Source: Morganella sibonii
GTDB lineage: Bacteria; Pseudomonadota; Gammaproteobacteria; Enterobacterales; Enterobacteriaceae
NCBI RefSeq assembly: GCF_040560245.1
Contig: NZ_JAKMWP010000002.1
DNA: 64,000 nucleotides
Strand: one strand, 5' to 3'
The position numbers were made by a program, and so were the translations under genes. Shown one piece after another: positions 26,142 through 35,299 of the stretch; positions within the stretch are counted from its first letter, which is position 1, and each line of letters begins with the position of its first letter. The notes below the pieces were generated by a model. It had not been told where the DNA came from. It saw nothing but the letters and a program-made list of their open reading frames with translations, and searched no databases.

Positions 26142-27147
26142 TGGTTTTTTCCTCGTCCAGAGTGTTTAATACAGGATTAATCAAATGTTCCACACGCAAC
26201 GCATACTGCCCGTCCCGGGTGCCATACTGGCTGGTCAGGACAGGTACGCCATCCACACTGACGATCAGGCGATCCGGTTTCTCCACCGGGATCACATCCC
26301 CTTTTTGCAGTTGCAGTAATTTTGAAATCCGCAACGGGATTTCAGCAAAGTTCGCCACCAGCTCCAGCTCGGAATGTTTCACCTGAGTGACCAGGCTGGA
26401 GACCCAGGCTTCATTTTCCTGATGACCGTGCTCCATCGGCGGATTAATCAGCCGCTCACGGATAGGTTCAATCATTGCTATCGGAATACAGATACTCAGT
26501 TCACCCACGGTATTTCCGATCTCCACCAGGAAAGAGGTGGTGACCACGATATCGTTGGGGGAGGTGGTGATATTGGTGAATTTCACCTGCATTTCAGAAC
26601 GCACATATTCCACATCCAGTTCAGCAATCGGCTTCCAGGCATCGCGGTAGGCATTCAGTGCCAGCTTCAGCATGCGGTGGATAATACGCTGTTCTGTATT
26701 GGTGAATTCTTTGCCTTCAGAACGGACCGTGAAACGGCCGTCACCGCCGAACAGGTTATCCACGGCGATATAGACCAGTGCCGGTTCAAAGGTGAACAGC
26801 GCCGTTCCGCGCAGCGGCGGCATATGCACCAGGTTCAGGTTGGTCGGCACCGGCAGGTTGCGGGCAAATTCATGATAAGGTTCAATTTTGATACCACCGA
26901 CGGTGATATCAGGGCTGCGGCGCAGCATATTGAACAATCCCATCCGGAACTGACGGGCAAAGCGCTCGTTAATAATTTCCAGGGATTGCATACGCTCGCG
27001 GATCACGCGGCGCTGGGTATTCGGGTCATAAGGGCGGACTTTGTCCTTACCCTTATTCTGTGCTGTATCGGCAGGCTGCGGCTCTGATGGCGAGTCACCA
27101 TTGAGCAGCGCGTCTATCTCTGCCTGAGATAAAATATTATCGCTCAT
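26134..27147 (-). CDS. fliM: Flagellar motor switch protein FliM
   Basis: FliM is the C-ring subunit that binds phosphorylated CheY. The 337-residue protein starts MSDNILSQAEIDALLNG, the CheY-binding peptide, followed by the CheC-like middle domain (NLVHMPPLRGTALFTFEPAL) and a C-terminal SpoA domain. Its length agrees with the E. coli 334. It lies five bases after fliL, so the four genes fliL, fliM, fliN and fliO are tightly packed. Confidence 0.97.
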   Translation of the reverse strand: MSDNILSQAEIDALLNGDSPSEPQPADTAQNKGKDKVRPYDPNTQRRVIRERMQSLEIINERFARQFRMGLFNMLRRSPDITVGGIKIEPYHEFARNLPVPTNLNLVHMPPLRGTALFTFEPALVYIAVDNLFGGDGRFTVRSEGKEFTNTEQRIIHRMLKLALNAYRDAWKPIAELDVEYVRSEMQVKFTNITTSPNDIVVTTSFLVEIGNTVGELSICIPIAMIEPIRERLINPPMEHGHQENEAWVSSLVTQVKHSELELVANFAEIPLRISKLLQLQKGDVIPVEKPDRLIVSVDGVPVLTSQYGTRDGQYALRVEHLINPVLNTLDEEKTNE

Positions 27148-27152
27148 CAGTT

Positions 27153-27638
27153 TTACCGGAGAATAAAGGTGGTGAATAACACATCCGAAATTTCCTGATC
27201 CGGCTGTCCCTGTACCAATGTCGGGGCTAAGGTGGTTTTAACTGCCGTCATCAGCCGGAGTTTGCCGTCGTGGGTGCCGAGAACCTGGGGTGATTGCTGA
27301 GAGAGCAGCAGTAACAGGCGGCTGCGGACTTCCGGCAGGTATTCATGAAGCTGTTTGCGGGAACGCTCGTTGGCCAGGCGCAGTGTCATATCAATATACA
27401 GCACACGATCACGGCCGTTATCCGCACCGGGAAGGTTCACGGTAAACGGTTCAATGCCCATAAAGATAGGCTCAGGCATATTGGCCCGTTTTTCGTCTGC
27501 GGTACCGGCTGTGGTGCTGTCCTGCTGAGAAGACCACCAGCTGTAACCCCCGAAACCTGCTCCTGCGAGGGCAATCAGGGCGAAAATAACCAGTAACCCG
27601 GTATTGGAACCTTTTGAGGCATTGCGTGAAGACGACAT
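27153..27638 (-). CDS. fliL: Flagellar basal body-associated protein FliL
   Basis: FliL is a single-pass membrane protein beside the stator that supports torque. From the ATG at 27638 it has 161 residues, with a membrane segment GLLVIFALIALAGAGFGGYS and a periplasmic domain with LPEVRSRLLLLLSQQSPQVL and the C-terminal DVLFTTFILR. An AGGAA lies 11 bases before the start; the longer in-frame start would add ten unconserved residues. A 163-base gap separates it from fliK, enough for an internal promoter that was not located. Confidence 0.95.
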   Translation of the reverse strand: MSSSRNASKGSNTGLLVIFALIALAGAGFGGYSWWSSQQDSTTAGTADEKRANMPEPIFMGIEPFTVNLPGADNGRDRVLYIDMTLRLANERSRKQLHEYLPEVRSRLLLLLSQQSPQVLGTHDGKLRLMTAVKTTLAPTLVQGQPDQEISDVLFTTFILR

Positions 27639-27801
27639 GTTAACTGAATTCCTATTTCTTGATAGCAAAACCCGTCAGGGGTTTCATACTCTGTAAGCAC
27701 GTCCATTATGGCGTGCTTCTGAAGGACTAAAGGGGGGAAAAACGAAGCAAAAAGGCGGTAACTCGGGGCTTTAGTCCCTGTACCGCCGTTATGCACAGAA
27801 A

Positions 27802-29166
27802 TCAGGCGAAGGTATCGATCCCGCCGCGGGCGCGGGCATCATGAAGTGCCGCAGGACGGGAAATGGTATCTGTACTGATATTCACACCACTGATACCACC
27901 GGCAGATATCACGGCATCAGCACTGTTACTGCTGTGACGATCGTCACCACCGCTTTGCTGATCACCGTGATATTCCTGTCCGACGGAACTTTGTGCCAGG
28001 TGAATACCGCTCTCCTGAAGAGCGTTACGCAGAACCGGCATCATGGATTCCATAGCAGCCCGGACGTGGCTGTGCGGAGAAACAAAGTGCATGACCGCCT
28101 GATTATCCTCAATTTTAAGATGGATATTCAGTGAACCCAGTTCTTCCGGATGCAGACGCAACTGTGCCTGCTGCAATCCCTGACGGGAGAAATAGAGCAT
28201 ATTCTGGCTGACCTGCTGCTGCCATAACTCACTGCCGAGTTGCGCGGTCAGCTGCATAGCGGGCTGAGCCACCGGGGCATTTGTCTGAGCTGCGGTGCTT
28301 TGTGCCGCTGTTGGCATCAGTGCCGGGCTCTGCACGGCAGTATGACTGCCCGGCGCGGCTACCGTCTGAAAGGCGCTGCTTTCTGTTTTGATGCTGAATG
28401 CGCTTTTGCTGTTATCGGCACTGTTATCAGCAGCGGAAGCCAGAGATAACGGTACGGAGGTATCCGCGGATTTCTTATTCAGCGGCAGGAAATCATCCGG
28501 CAGGGCTTTCTGATCCGGTTTTTGGGCATCGGTCAGTGAAAAACGCGGCTGATCCACGCGTGGTTTGGATTTGTCATCAACAAACAGGGTGCGGGAATCA
28601 TTATTTTCATCCGTGAGCAGGGGCTTATCACTGGTCTTGGTCAGCACCTCTTCGGGCAGATCTGTGGTTTTTGCGCTGTTTTTTCCGCTGTCATCAATAT
28701 GCAGCTTTGTATCAGTTGCTGCTTTATCCGCAGTGCGGCTTTCGCGTCCGGTCAGCCGTTCTTTCAGCAGCGCAAGCAGGGCACTGTCCGCTTCACCTTC
28801 TGTCTGCGGTAATGCAGGTGCATCATCCCCGGTGGTCAGCAGTTTTGCATCCAGCACCGGTGAGGCCGTATATCCGGCAAGGCGGCGGGAGAAATTCAGC
28901 TGTGCCATCGTGTCCGCACCGGTCTGTTTTTCCTGCGCAGCGGCCGTTTTACTGTCAGCGGTCTGTTTATGCGCGGCAGTATCGTTGCGGGTCTGTTTTA
29001 CTGCATGTACTGCCTGTGCCGGTTTTTCCGAGCGCGGCTGTTGTGCATCCATCACTGCCTGAAACGGCAGGGCGGTTGCCTGTGCATCTTCCGCACGCGG
29101 TGATTCCTGTTTATTCAGTGCATTGTCAGCGGAGCTGACGGCTTTGGTACCGGCGTTGACATCCAT
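27802..29166 (-). CDS. fliK: Flagellar hook-length control protein FliK
   Basis: FliK measures hook length and triggers the FlhB substrate switch. The N-terminal two thirds are low-complexity (Ala, Lys, Asp, Thr, Ser), as expected for the ruler. The C-terminal switch domain contains LRLHPEELGSLNIHLKIEDN and HVRAAMESMMPVLRNALQES. At 454 residues it is longer than the roughly 375-405 of E. coli and Salmonella. The ATG at 29166 follows GGAGAA by seven bases and shares a base with the fliJ stop; an upstream ATG at 29181 lacks a ribosome site. Confidence 0.94.
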   Translation of the reverse strand: MDVNAGTKAVSSADNALNKQESPRAEDAQATALPFQAVMDAQQPRSEKPAQAVHAVKQTRNDTAAHKQTADSKTAAAQEKQTGADTMAQLNFSRRLAGYTASPVLDAKLLTTGDDAPALPQTEGEADSALLALLKERLTGRESRTADKAATDTKLHIDDSGKNSAKTTDLPEEVLTKTSDKPLLTDENNDSRTLFVDDKSKPRVDQPRFSLTDAQKPDQKALPDDFLPLNKKSADTSVPLSLASAADNSADNSKSAFSIKTESSAFQTVAAPGSHTAVQSPALMPTAAQSTAAQTNAPVAQPAMQLTAQLGSELWQQQVSQNMLYFSRQGLQQAQLRLHPEELGSLNIHLKIEDNQAVMHFVSPHSHVRAAMESMMPVLRNALQESGIHLAQSSVGQEYHGDQQSGGDDRHSSNSADAVISAGGISGVNISTDTISRPAALHDARARGGIDTFA

Positions 29167-29609
29167 TAACGGGTTCTCCATAAAGTCGCGCGCTGGGCAA
29201 ATTCATCCATCTGCTTTTGCTCCAGCCGGTTTTGTCGTTGATTTTTTGCATGATCCGCACGGCGGATCAGCGTATCGAAGGCATTGACGCGCTGCTGTTT
29301 TTCCTGCCAGTGACGGTTGGCATCACTGACCCGCTGCTCCCACAATGTCAGCTGGCTCTGCTGCTGCTCAATGGTCAGTTCGAGTGTGACCAGAAACTGC
29401 TGATAGTTCTGCCATTTATCGGCAGCCATCCCGGTATACAGCGTCTGATTCAGTTTCTGCCGGTAATCTGCCTGATAATTCTCCAGCATGGTCAGCTGCT
29501 GACTCATCTGCGTGTGTGTCTGACGAACCTGCGCCAGCACTTTAGCCGCCTCTTCGGCGGCGTCTTCGGCCAGATTTAACAGTGTGGTGAGTGCATGCGT
29601 ATTTGACAT
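29166..29609 (-). CDS. fliJ: Flagellar export chaperone FliJ
   Basis: FliJ is a soluble coiled-coil protein that contacts the FliI ring and FlhA. The 147-residue protein is almost entirely helical, rich in Gln, with QQLTMLENYQADYRQKLNQ and the C-terminal QNRLEQKQMDEFAQRATLWR typical of the family. It sits between fliI and fliK, in the order seen in other enterics, and its stop overlaps the fliK start by one base. Confidence 0.94.
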   Translation of the reverse strand: MSNTHALTTLLNLAEDAAEEAAKVLAQVRQTHTQMSQQLTMLENYQADYRQKLNQTLYTGMAADKWQNYQQFLVTLELTIEQQQSQLTLWEQRVSDANRHWQEKQQRVNAFDTLIRRADHAKNQRQNRLEQKQMDEFAQRATLWRTR

Positions 29610-29620
29610 TGACGACCTCG

Positions 29621-30985
29621 TTATGCGTCCGGTATCACCTGACTGAGCTGCTCACAGGCGGCCGGGTAATCACAGCGCTCATCGATATCCTGTTGCAGAA
29701 ACTTCGCCATATACGGGAACAGCTGAATGGCCTCATCCAGCATCGGATCACTGCCTGCCGCGTAAGCACCGACATTAATCAGGTCGCGGTTGCGCTGGTA
29801 AGCCGAGGTCAGTTGTTTAAAGCGCTGAATTTTCCGGTAATGACTTTTCTCAATCAGCTCGGTCATGGCACGGCTGATGGAGGCTTCAATATCGATAGCA
29901 GGGTAGTGTCCGGATTCAGCCAGGGATCGTGAAAGCACGATATGGCCATCAAGAATGGCCCGCGCGGAGTCAGCAATCGGGTCCTGCTGGTCATCCCCTT
30001 CGGTCAGAACAGTGTAAAACGCCGTCACCGAACCGCCGTTTTTGCCGTTACCTGCCCGCTCGACCAGTGCCGGTAATTTTGCGAACACGGACGGAGGATA
30101 GCCTTTTGTGGCAGGCGGTTCTCCGATGGCGAGCGCAATTTCACGCTGTGCCATGCTGTAACGGGTCAGTGAATCCATAATTAACAGCACGTTGCGACCC
30201 ATATCACGATAATATTCCGCGATCCGCGTGGCATAAGACGCCCCCTGCATCCGCAGCAGCGGGGAAACGTCCGCCGGGGCTGCGACCACCACGGCACGCT
30301 TTAATCCGTCCGCGCCGAGGATATTTTCAATAAAATCTTTAACTTCACGGCCACGCTCACCAATCAGACCGACCACAATAATGTCGGCCTGTGTGAAACG
30401 TGCCATCATGCCGAGCAGCACACTTTTCCCGACACCGGAACCGGCAAACAGTCCCATCCGCTGACCGCGCCCGACGGTCAGCAGGGCGTTGATAGCACGG
30501 ACACCGACATCCAGCACATCCTTAATCGGTGAACGTTCCAGCGGATTAATCGGCGGCGTGGTAAGCGGAGCGCGGATTTTGGCGTCGAGCGGCCCTTTGC
30601 CGTCCAGCGGGTTGCCGGAGGCATCCAGAATTCGGCCAAGAAGCTCATCACCCAGCGGCAGCTGACGGCTGGTCTGCCCGCCGCTTCCGGTGGATTGTGC
30701 ATAGACACGCGCACCCGGCGCGATACCGTCCAGTTCAGCCAGCGGCATCAGCAGCATACGCGGTCCGTTAAAACCGACGACTTCGCAGATGACTTCTTCG
30801 GTATTTCCGTTGATCACACGCTCGATAAAGCAGGTGGCACCGAGCGGCATTTTAATGCCCTCGGCTTCCATCACCAGCCCGGTAATCTTGGTCAGACGCC
30901 CGTAATGGCGGGTCATCGCCACACCGGACATCCGTGATTCAAAGCCTTCCAGCGCGCCTATCCAGCGGCCAATCCGCGCGGTCAT
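29621..30985 (-). CDS. fliI: Flagellum-specific export ATPase FliI
   Basis: FliI is the hexameric ATPase that helps load export substrates. The 454-residue protein carries the Walker A motif AGSGVGKS at residues 181-188, Walker B LLIMDSLTRY and the PSVFAKLPALVERAG stretch of the FliI/SctN family. The ATG at 30985 forms an ATGA overlap with the fliH stop; the longer in-frame start at 31015 would lie inside fliH without a better ribosome site. Length matches the E. coli 457. Confidence 0.97.
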   Translation of the reverse strand: MTARIGRWIGALEGFESRMSGVAMTRHYGRLTKITGLVMEAEGIKMPLGATCFIERVINGNTEEVICEVVGFNGPRMLLMPLAELDGIAPGARVYAQSTGSGGQTSRQLPLGDELLGRILDASGNPLDGKGPLDAKIRAPLTTPPINPLERSPIKDVLDVGVRAINALLTVGRGQRMGLFAGSGVGKSVLLGMMARFTQADIIVVGLIGERGREVKDFIENILGADGLKRAVVVAAPADVSPLLRMQGASYATRIAEYYRDMGRNVLLIMDSLTRYSMAQREIALAIGEPPATKGYPPSVFAKLPALVERAGNGKNGGSVTAFYTVLTEGDDQQDPIADSARAILDGHIVLSRSLAESGHYPAIDIEASISRAMTELIEKSHYRKIQRFKQLTSAYQRNRDLINVGAYAAGSDPMLDEAIQLFPYMAKFLQQDIDERCDYPAACEQLSQVIPDA

Positions 30986-31713
30986 GATAATGTCTCCGGC
31001 GCGTATAACCGGCACAGCTCCTGCCAGCGGGTGGCGACACTCATATCAATTTCACCGTCATCCGCCACCACACGGCATCCGCCCGCATGCAGTTGCGGAT
31101 CAGGTACCAGACGCCAGCCGTTCAGACTGAGCTGGGTACCGAGATGCTGCTCCAGCATCTCAATATGTACCGGGTTGACCCGCAGTTCCGGCTGACCGGC
31201 AAACAGCGGTTTCTGCTGAAGCAGGCGGCTGATCTCTTCCAGCAGCGCCGTGCCGTCACATACCGCAGGCTGACCGAGCACCTGGCGGGCGGCGGTCAGG
31301 GCAATCTGTAACAGTTTTGGTGTCACCACGCTGTCAAAGCTGTCGAGTGAGTAACTGAACTCAGATAACAGCTTCTGCCAGGCTTCAGTAACCGGCTTCT
31401 GCTCTGCCAGTACCTGCTGACGCCCCTGTTCCGCTCCTTCCTGCAAACCCTGAGCAAACCCGGCATCATAACCGGCTTTTTCTCCCTGCTCATGACCGGA
31501 CTGAAAACCGCTGCGCTGAGCTTCTTCTTTCAGGTTATCCAGCAGATTGATCTGCTCGAGCACTTCTTTCGGCTCGAGGCAGGGAACTTTGGGTTTTTCC
31601 GGCTCCGGCTCATCGGACAGGGCAGGGAGTACAGAGGAATTGAGATCCCACTGGTTCAGCTCCCGCGGCTGCCAGCGTTTCCACGGCAGACCGGCGTTTT
31701 CCTTATCAGACAT
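30982..31713 (-). CDS. fliH: Flagellar export ATPase regulator FliH
   Basis: FliH dimers inhibit FliI and tether it to FliN. From 31713 the protein has 243 residues, beginning MSDKENAGLPWKRWQP like enteric FliH. It has a Gly-repeat coiled coil (SGHEQGEKAGYDAGFAQG) and a C-terminal V1-ATPase-stator-like domain ending VATRWQELCRL. A tandem ATGTCTATGTCT gives a second possible start at 31719, with the ribosome-like GGTGGTG closer to it. Both starts lie inside the end of fliG. Confidence 0.94.
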   Translation of the reverse strand: MSDKENAGLPWKRWQPRELNQWDLNSSVLPALSDEPEPEKPKVPCLEPKEVLEQINLLDNLKEEAQRSGFQSGHEQGEKAGYDAGFAQGLQEGAEQGRQQVLAEQKPVTEAWQKLLSEFSYSLDSFDSVVTPKLLQIALTAARQVLGQPAVCDGTALLEEISRLLQQKPLFAGQPELRVNPVHIEMLEQHLGTQLSLNGWRLVPDPQLHAGGCRVVADDGEIDMSVATRWQELCRLYAPETLS

Positions 31714-32698
31714 AGACATCGTCACCACCACCAATCACAATTTCGCCGGTTTCCATCAGACGGCGGACAATCAGCAGAATGGATTTCTGTTCATTCTCAA
31801 CCTGTGACATCCGCACCGGAGAACGGGACTCCAGATCATCACGCACAATTTCAGCCGCACGGGTCGACATATTGCGCAGGAAGTGATCACGCAGCTCTTC
31901 GTTGCAGCCTTTCAGTGCAATGACCAGCGAGTCGTTGGAGACATCCTGGAGGATGCGCTGGATACTGCGGTTGTCCACTTCGATAAGATTCTCGAACAGG
32001 AACATTTCGTCGATAATACGCTGTGCCAGTTCGCCGTCGTAATCGCGCATTGCACCGATAACACCTTCTTCCTGCTGGCTCTTCATCAGGTTGATGATCT
32101 CGGCTGCGGTTCTCACGCCACCCATTTTGCTGCGCTTGAGGTTCTGGCCGTCCAGCAGATTGTTGAGAACTTCGGTCAGTTCCGCCAGTGCTGCCGGCTG
32201 CACACCACCAAAGGTGGCGATACGCAGCATGATGTCGTTGCGCTGGCGTTCGTCGAACAGTTCCAGTACGTCGGCGGCCAGGTTGCGTTTTAAATGCACC
32301 AGGATAGTGGCGATAATCTGCGGATGCTCGTCGCGGATAATATCGGCCACCGTCTGCGGTTCCATATAGTTGAGGCTTTCGATCCCGGACGCACTTTCGT
32401 GTTTCTCGAAGATATCTTCCAGCAGGCTGGCGGCGCGGTCTTCACCCAGCGCTTTGACCAGCACGGAACGCAGATAGTCATTGGTATTGATGTTCAGCGC
32501 CGCGTACTGAATCGCCGCTTCCTCAAACTCCGTCAGGACTTCCGCCAGTTCGGCGTTGGAAACCTGGCGCATATTGGAAACCGCCATACTCAGTTGCTGG
32601 ACTTCTTTATTGTTCAGGTGTTTAAAGACCTCGGCGGCCTGATCTTCACCGAGCGTCATCAGCATGACGGCGCTCTTTTCTGTTCCGCTTAAATTCAT
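31706..32698 (-). CDS. fliG: Flagellar motor switch protein FliG
   Basis: FliG links the MS ring to the C ring and meets the stator through its C-terminal charged ridge. The 330-residue protein starts MNLSGTEKSAVMLMTLGED. The EHPQ-containing middle domain and the torque helix with RDDLESRSPVRMSQVENEQK, then SILLIVRRL are intact. The ATG forms an ATGA overlap with the fliF stop. Length matches the E. coli 331. Confidence 0.97.
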   Translation of the reverse strand: MNLSGTEKSAVMLMTLGEDQAAEVFKHLNNKEVQQLSMAVSNMRQVSNAELAEVLTEFEEAAIQYAALNINTNDYLRSVLVKALGEDRAASLLEDIFEKHESASGIESLNYMEPQTVADIIRDEHPQIIATILVHLKRNLAADVLELFDERQRNDIMLRIATFGGVQPAALAELTEVLNNLLDGQNLKRSKMGGVRTAAEIINLMKSQQEEGVIGAMRDYDGELAQRIIDEMFLFENLIEVDNRSIQRILQDVSNDSLVIALKGCNEELRDHFLRNMSTRAAEIVRDDLESRSPVRMSQVENEQKSILLIVRRLMETGEIVIGGGDDVYV

Positions 32699-34395
32699 TG
32701 TGCTTTTCCTAACCACTGACTGATAACCATTGCCACAACCTGCGGATCTTTATCCGCCATCTCACGGATACGCTGGCTCTGAATTTCGGCACTGACACGC
32801 TGACGGGTCAGGCGGCGGCGGGTTTTCTCGTCCATGTCGTCACTGATAACATCATCAGCCACGAGCGGGGTTTTCATCTGAGTCGCCTTAAACATACGGG
32901 CTTCCGCTTCCGCCTGCTGTGCTTTGCGGTAGCGCTGCCACTGCGGTCTGATACCTTTGCGCCACAGCAGCCAGCCCACCAGTAACAGCAGCAGAATTTT
33001 GCCGTACTCCAGTGCCTGCGCAATGATGACCGGGCTTGTGAAGACAGACGGCTCTTCAGTCAGCGGACCTTCATCGGTAAAGCGGGAGTTGGTGATGCTC
33101 AGACTGTCACCGCGGCCGGAGGAATAGCCCATCGCTTCACGGGTCAGTGATTCAATTTCTTTGAGCATCTCCGGCGGCAGCGGCTGCATTTCTTCGGTGC
33201 CGTCTTCTTTCTTCTGCGGCAGCCAGTTAATAATCACCGCGACAGAGAGACGGTCAACCACACCGATCTGGCGCTGGGTGTGACTGATTTTGCGATCCAC
33301 TTCGTAGTTTGTGGTCTCATCACTCTGCGAATTAATGTTGCTGTTACTTTTATTATCGGCAGGGGATGCATTTTTGTTATCTTTTGTATCCGCTTTTGCT
33401 GTTTCAACAGGGGCGGAAGGCGCACTGACCGGCTGATTGGATAATGCACCCGGTACGCCGCCCGGGCCGCCGTTGCTGTTCTGCTGACTCTGGCTGCTCT
33501 GACGTGAGCGGACAGCGGCGGAATCCGGCTGCTGGTTTGGCTTGTATTCTTCAGCGGTCTGCTCGACTTTGGAGTAATCCACCTGAGCGGTAACCTGTGC
33601 CTGTACGTTGGCGCGGCCGACCAGCGGTGCGAGCAAATCTTCAATACGCTGTTTAAGGCGTGCTTCAGTTTCCTGCGTCATACGCATCTGTGAGGTGCTG
33701 ACAGACTGCTGGCTGTTATCATTGTTTGTCAGCAGGCGTCCGGCCTGGTCAACAATAATGACGTTAGATGAGGTTAATCCGGACACACTGCCGGAGACCA
33801 TATGCACAATTGCACTGATCTGGCCTTCATCCAGCGCACGGCCCGGCAGTAATCCGACGGTAACGGACGCTGTCGGTGATTTTTGTTCACGGACAAACAG
33901 GGTCGGCTTCGGAATAGCCAGGTGCACCCGCGCGGTCTGTACCGGGCTGAGTGATTCAATCGTGCGTGAAAGTTCCCCTTCAAGGGCGCGCTGGTAGTTC
34001 ACCTGCTCACTGAACTGACTGATACCGAACTGTTCTTTATCCAGCAGTTCAAAACCGGTATTACCGCCTTTCGGCAGACCGGCCTGTGCCAGTTTCAGGC
34101 GCAGCTCATGCACTTTATCGGCAGGAACCAGAATGGCACTGCCGTTATCCGCGAGCTGATAAGGCATATTCATCTGTGTCAGCTGGCCGACGATATCACC
34201 GCCGTCTTTGGCACTCAGGTTACTGAGCAGAACGCGGTAATCCGGGCTGCGCATCCAGAGGAACAGCGCAACAATAATGGCGATTGCGGCAGCGCCGGCG
34301 ACCATCAGCGGAACCTTCGGATCAGCCTTAATACGGTCAATAATCAGGGCGAATCCCTTTTTGGTATCTCCGGTGTCTTGTGGTGCGGCACTCAT
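32695..34395 (-). CDS. fliF: Flagellar MS-ring protein FliF
   Basis: FliF forms the inner-membrane MS ring on which the basal body is built. The 566-residue protein has a first membrane segment (VPLMVAGAAAIAIIVALFLW), ring-building motifs, a Ser/Gln/Asn-rich periplasmic loop and a second membrane segment near residue 455 (KILLLLLVGWLLW), ending in the FliG-binding tail. The ATG at 34395 lies six bases after AGGGA; the ATG at 34401 directly abuts that site. It is the first gene of the minus-strand fliFGHIJKLMNOPQR operon and is divergent from fliE. Confidence 0.96.
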   Translation of the reverse strand: MSAAPQDTGDTKKGFALIIDRIKADPKVPLMVAGAAAIAIIVALFLWMRSPDYRVLLSNLSAKDGGDIVGQLTQMNMPYQLADNGSAILVPADKVHELRLKLAQAGLPKGGNTGFELLDKEQFGISQFSEQVNYQRALEGELSRTIESLSPVQTARVHLAIPKPTLFVREQKSPTASVTVGLLPGRALDEGQISAIVHMVSGSVSGLTSSNVIIVDQAGRLLTNNDNSQQSVSTSQMRMTQETEARLKQRIEDLLAPLVGRANVQAQVTAQVDYSKVEQTAEEYKPNQQPDSAAVRSRQSSQSQQNSNGGPGGVPGALSNQPVSAPSAPVETAKADTKDNKNASPADNKSNSNINSQSDETTNYEVDRKISHTQRQIGVVDRLSVAVIINWLPQKKEDGTEEMQPLPPEMLKEIESLTREAMGYSSGRGDSLSITNSRFTDEGPLTEEPSVFTSPVIIAQALEYGKILLLLLVGWLLWRKGIRPQWQRYRKAQQAEAEARMFKATQMKTPLVADDVISDDMDEKTRRRLTRQRVSAEIQSQRIREMADKDPQVVAMVISQWLGKAQ

Positions 34396-34401
34396 AAACA
34401 T

Positions 34402-34669
34402 TCCCTGCCTTGCAGATTTGACGGGTGAAAATAGTTTTGGCGAAACAACGTAATTTCCCTCTTTGTAACGTCACTTTTTTACGCTGCTATTATTCCCTGC
34501 AAATCACAAATCTAATGACAGAATCAGCCCGTGATTTTGGTGTTATTTACGGGCTTCAAGTTAAAAAGGGTGTGTTAGGGTATGCAGGCAATAGAATGTG
34601 ACAGATGTCTTTTTCAGCCGGAAATGATTTCCGCTGTACACATTCATCCCTGTTAACGGAAGAAAAAAC
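34402..34669. promoter_or_regulatory. Divergent fliF / fliE upstream region
   Basis: These 268 bases hold no gene. By analogy with enteric bacteria they should carry back-to-back FlhDC-activated class II promoters for fliE and the fliF operon. The region is AT-rich but no binding site could be assigned with confidence. Confidence 0.5.
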
Positions 34670-34981
34670 ATGACAATTCAGGCAATTGAGGGAGTCGTCT
34701 CCCAGCTGAATGTAACAGCAGCGCAGGCAGCAAGCCAGACGAAACCGGTCGTTGATGCACCGGGGTTTGGTGATCATCTGATCTCAGCGGTTAATGAGAT
34801 CAATACCACCCGTGTGAATTCAGCGAAAAAGGTGGAAGATTTCACGCTGGGTAAAGCGGATATCTCCCTTAACGATGTTATGGTGGATATGCAGAAAGCA
34901 AGCCTGAGCCTGCAAATGGGTATTCAGGTACGTAATAAACTGGTGGCGGCTTACCAGGAAATTATGTCAATGCCGGTGTGA
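34670..34981 (+). CDS. fliE: Flagellar hook-basal body adaptor protein FliE
   Basis: FliE joins the MS ring and export gate to the rod and is the first exported substrate. The 103-residue protein has the C-terminal segment ISLNDVMVDMQKASLSLQMG followed by IQVRNKLVAAYQEIMSMPV, diagnostic of FliE. GGAAGAAAAAAC precedes the ATG. It is a single-gene transcript divergent from fliF, and the region downstream is an accessory cassette rather than flagellar genes. Confidence 0.96.
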   Translation: MTIQAIEGVVSQLNVTAAQAASQTKPVVDAPGFGDHLISAVNEINTTRVNSAKKVEDFTLGKADISLNDVMVDMQKASLSLQMGIQVRNKLVAAYQEIMSMPV

Positions 34982-35299
34982 TGGTATTAACATATTGATA
35001 TTAAAGGTTAAATGGATTTATTGTGTCTGTGGTTGTCTTGGCAGTGAAGTCGGTATCTTCCCACGCCGGGGCACACAGCTCACCGCTTCTTTCTGAAACG
35101 CTGAAGTGGTCGCAAGTTATCTGCATAAATCCCCCTTACATTGCCGCCGGGATAACAGCTATGGCGGCGATAATTACGAATACTAAGTATTCAACCCGGT
35201 GCGACAAGGTTTGGTTTTCATGTTGTTTACCTGCTGATATCCCGGGGGCGGGATAGGGTGGTATAGTGATTGGAACAAAACTAATTAAGGATGATAATT
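34982..35299. other. Region after fliE without a firm gene; small minus-strand ORFs only
   Basis: No terminator is visible after fliE. The minus strand carries a 41-codon ORF with a good ribosome site, preceded by an open frame encoding a hydrophobic tail (EYLVFVIIAAIAVIPAAM) whose TAA stop runs into that site. A plus-strand frame at 35023-35256 is open but lacks a ribosome site and any recognisable feature. Confidence 0.5.
35001..35126 (-). CDS. Possible 41-residue protein of unknown function
   Basis: The frame starts at an ATG four bases after TAAGGGGG and encodes MQITCDHFSVSERSGELCAP, then AWEDTDFTAKTTTDTINPFNL. It has two cysteines and no signal peptide or membrane segment. The TAA of an upstream hydrophobic frame lies in its ribosome site, so the two could be co-translated. 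It is not recognised. The main support is the ribosome site; chance is a real alternative. Confidence 0.3.
   Translation of the reverse strand: MQITCDHFSVSERSGELCAPAWEDTDFTAKTTTDTINPFNL

Noticed and set aside
26374..27087. 237-codon plus-strand frame opposite fliM
   Set aside because: An antisense shadow of a conserved gene; His/Gln-rich composition without any domain.
28565..29062. 165-codon plus-strand frame opposite fliK
   Set aside because: It mirrors the biased Ala/Ser/Thr codons of fliK, has no ribosome site, and fliK itself is well supported.
35023..35256. 77-codon plus-strand frame after fliE
   Set aside because: GTG start without a ribosome site; composition not protein-like. The minus strand offers a better-supported small ORF.
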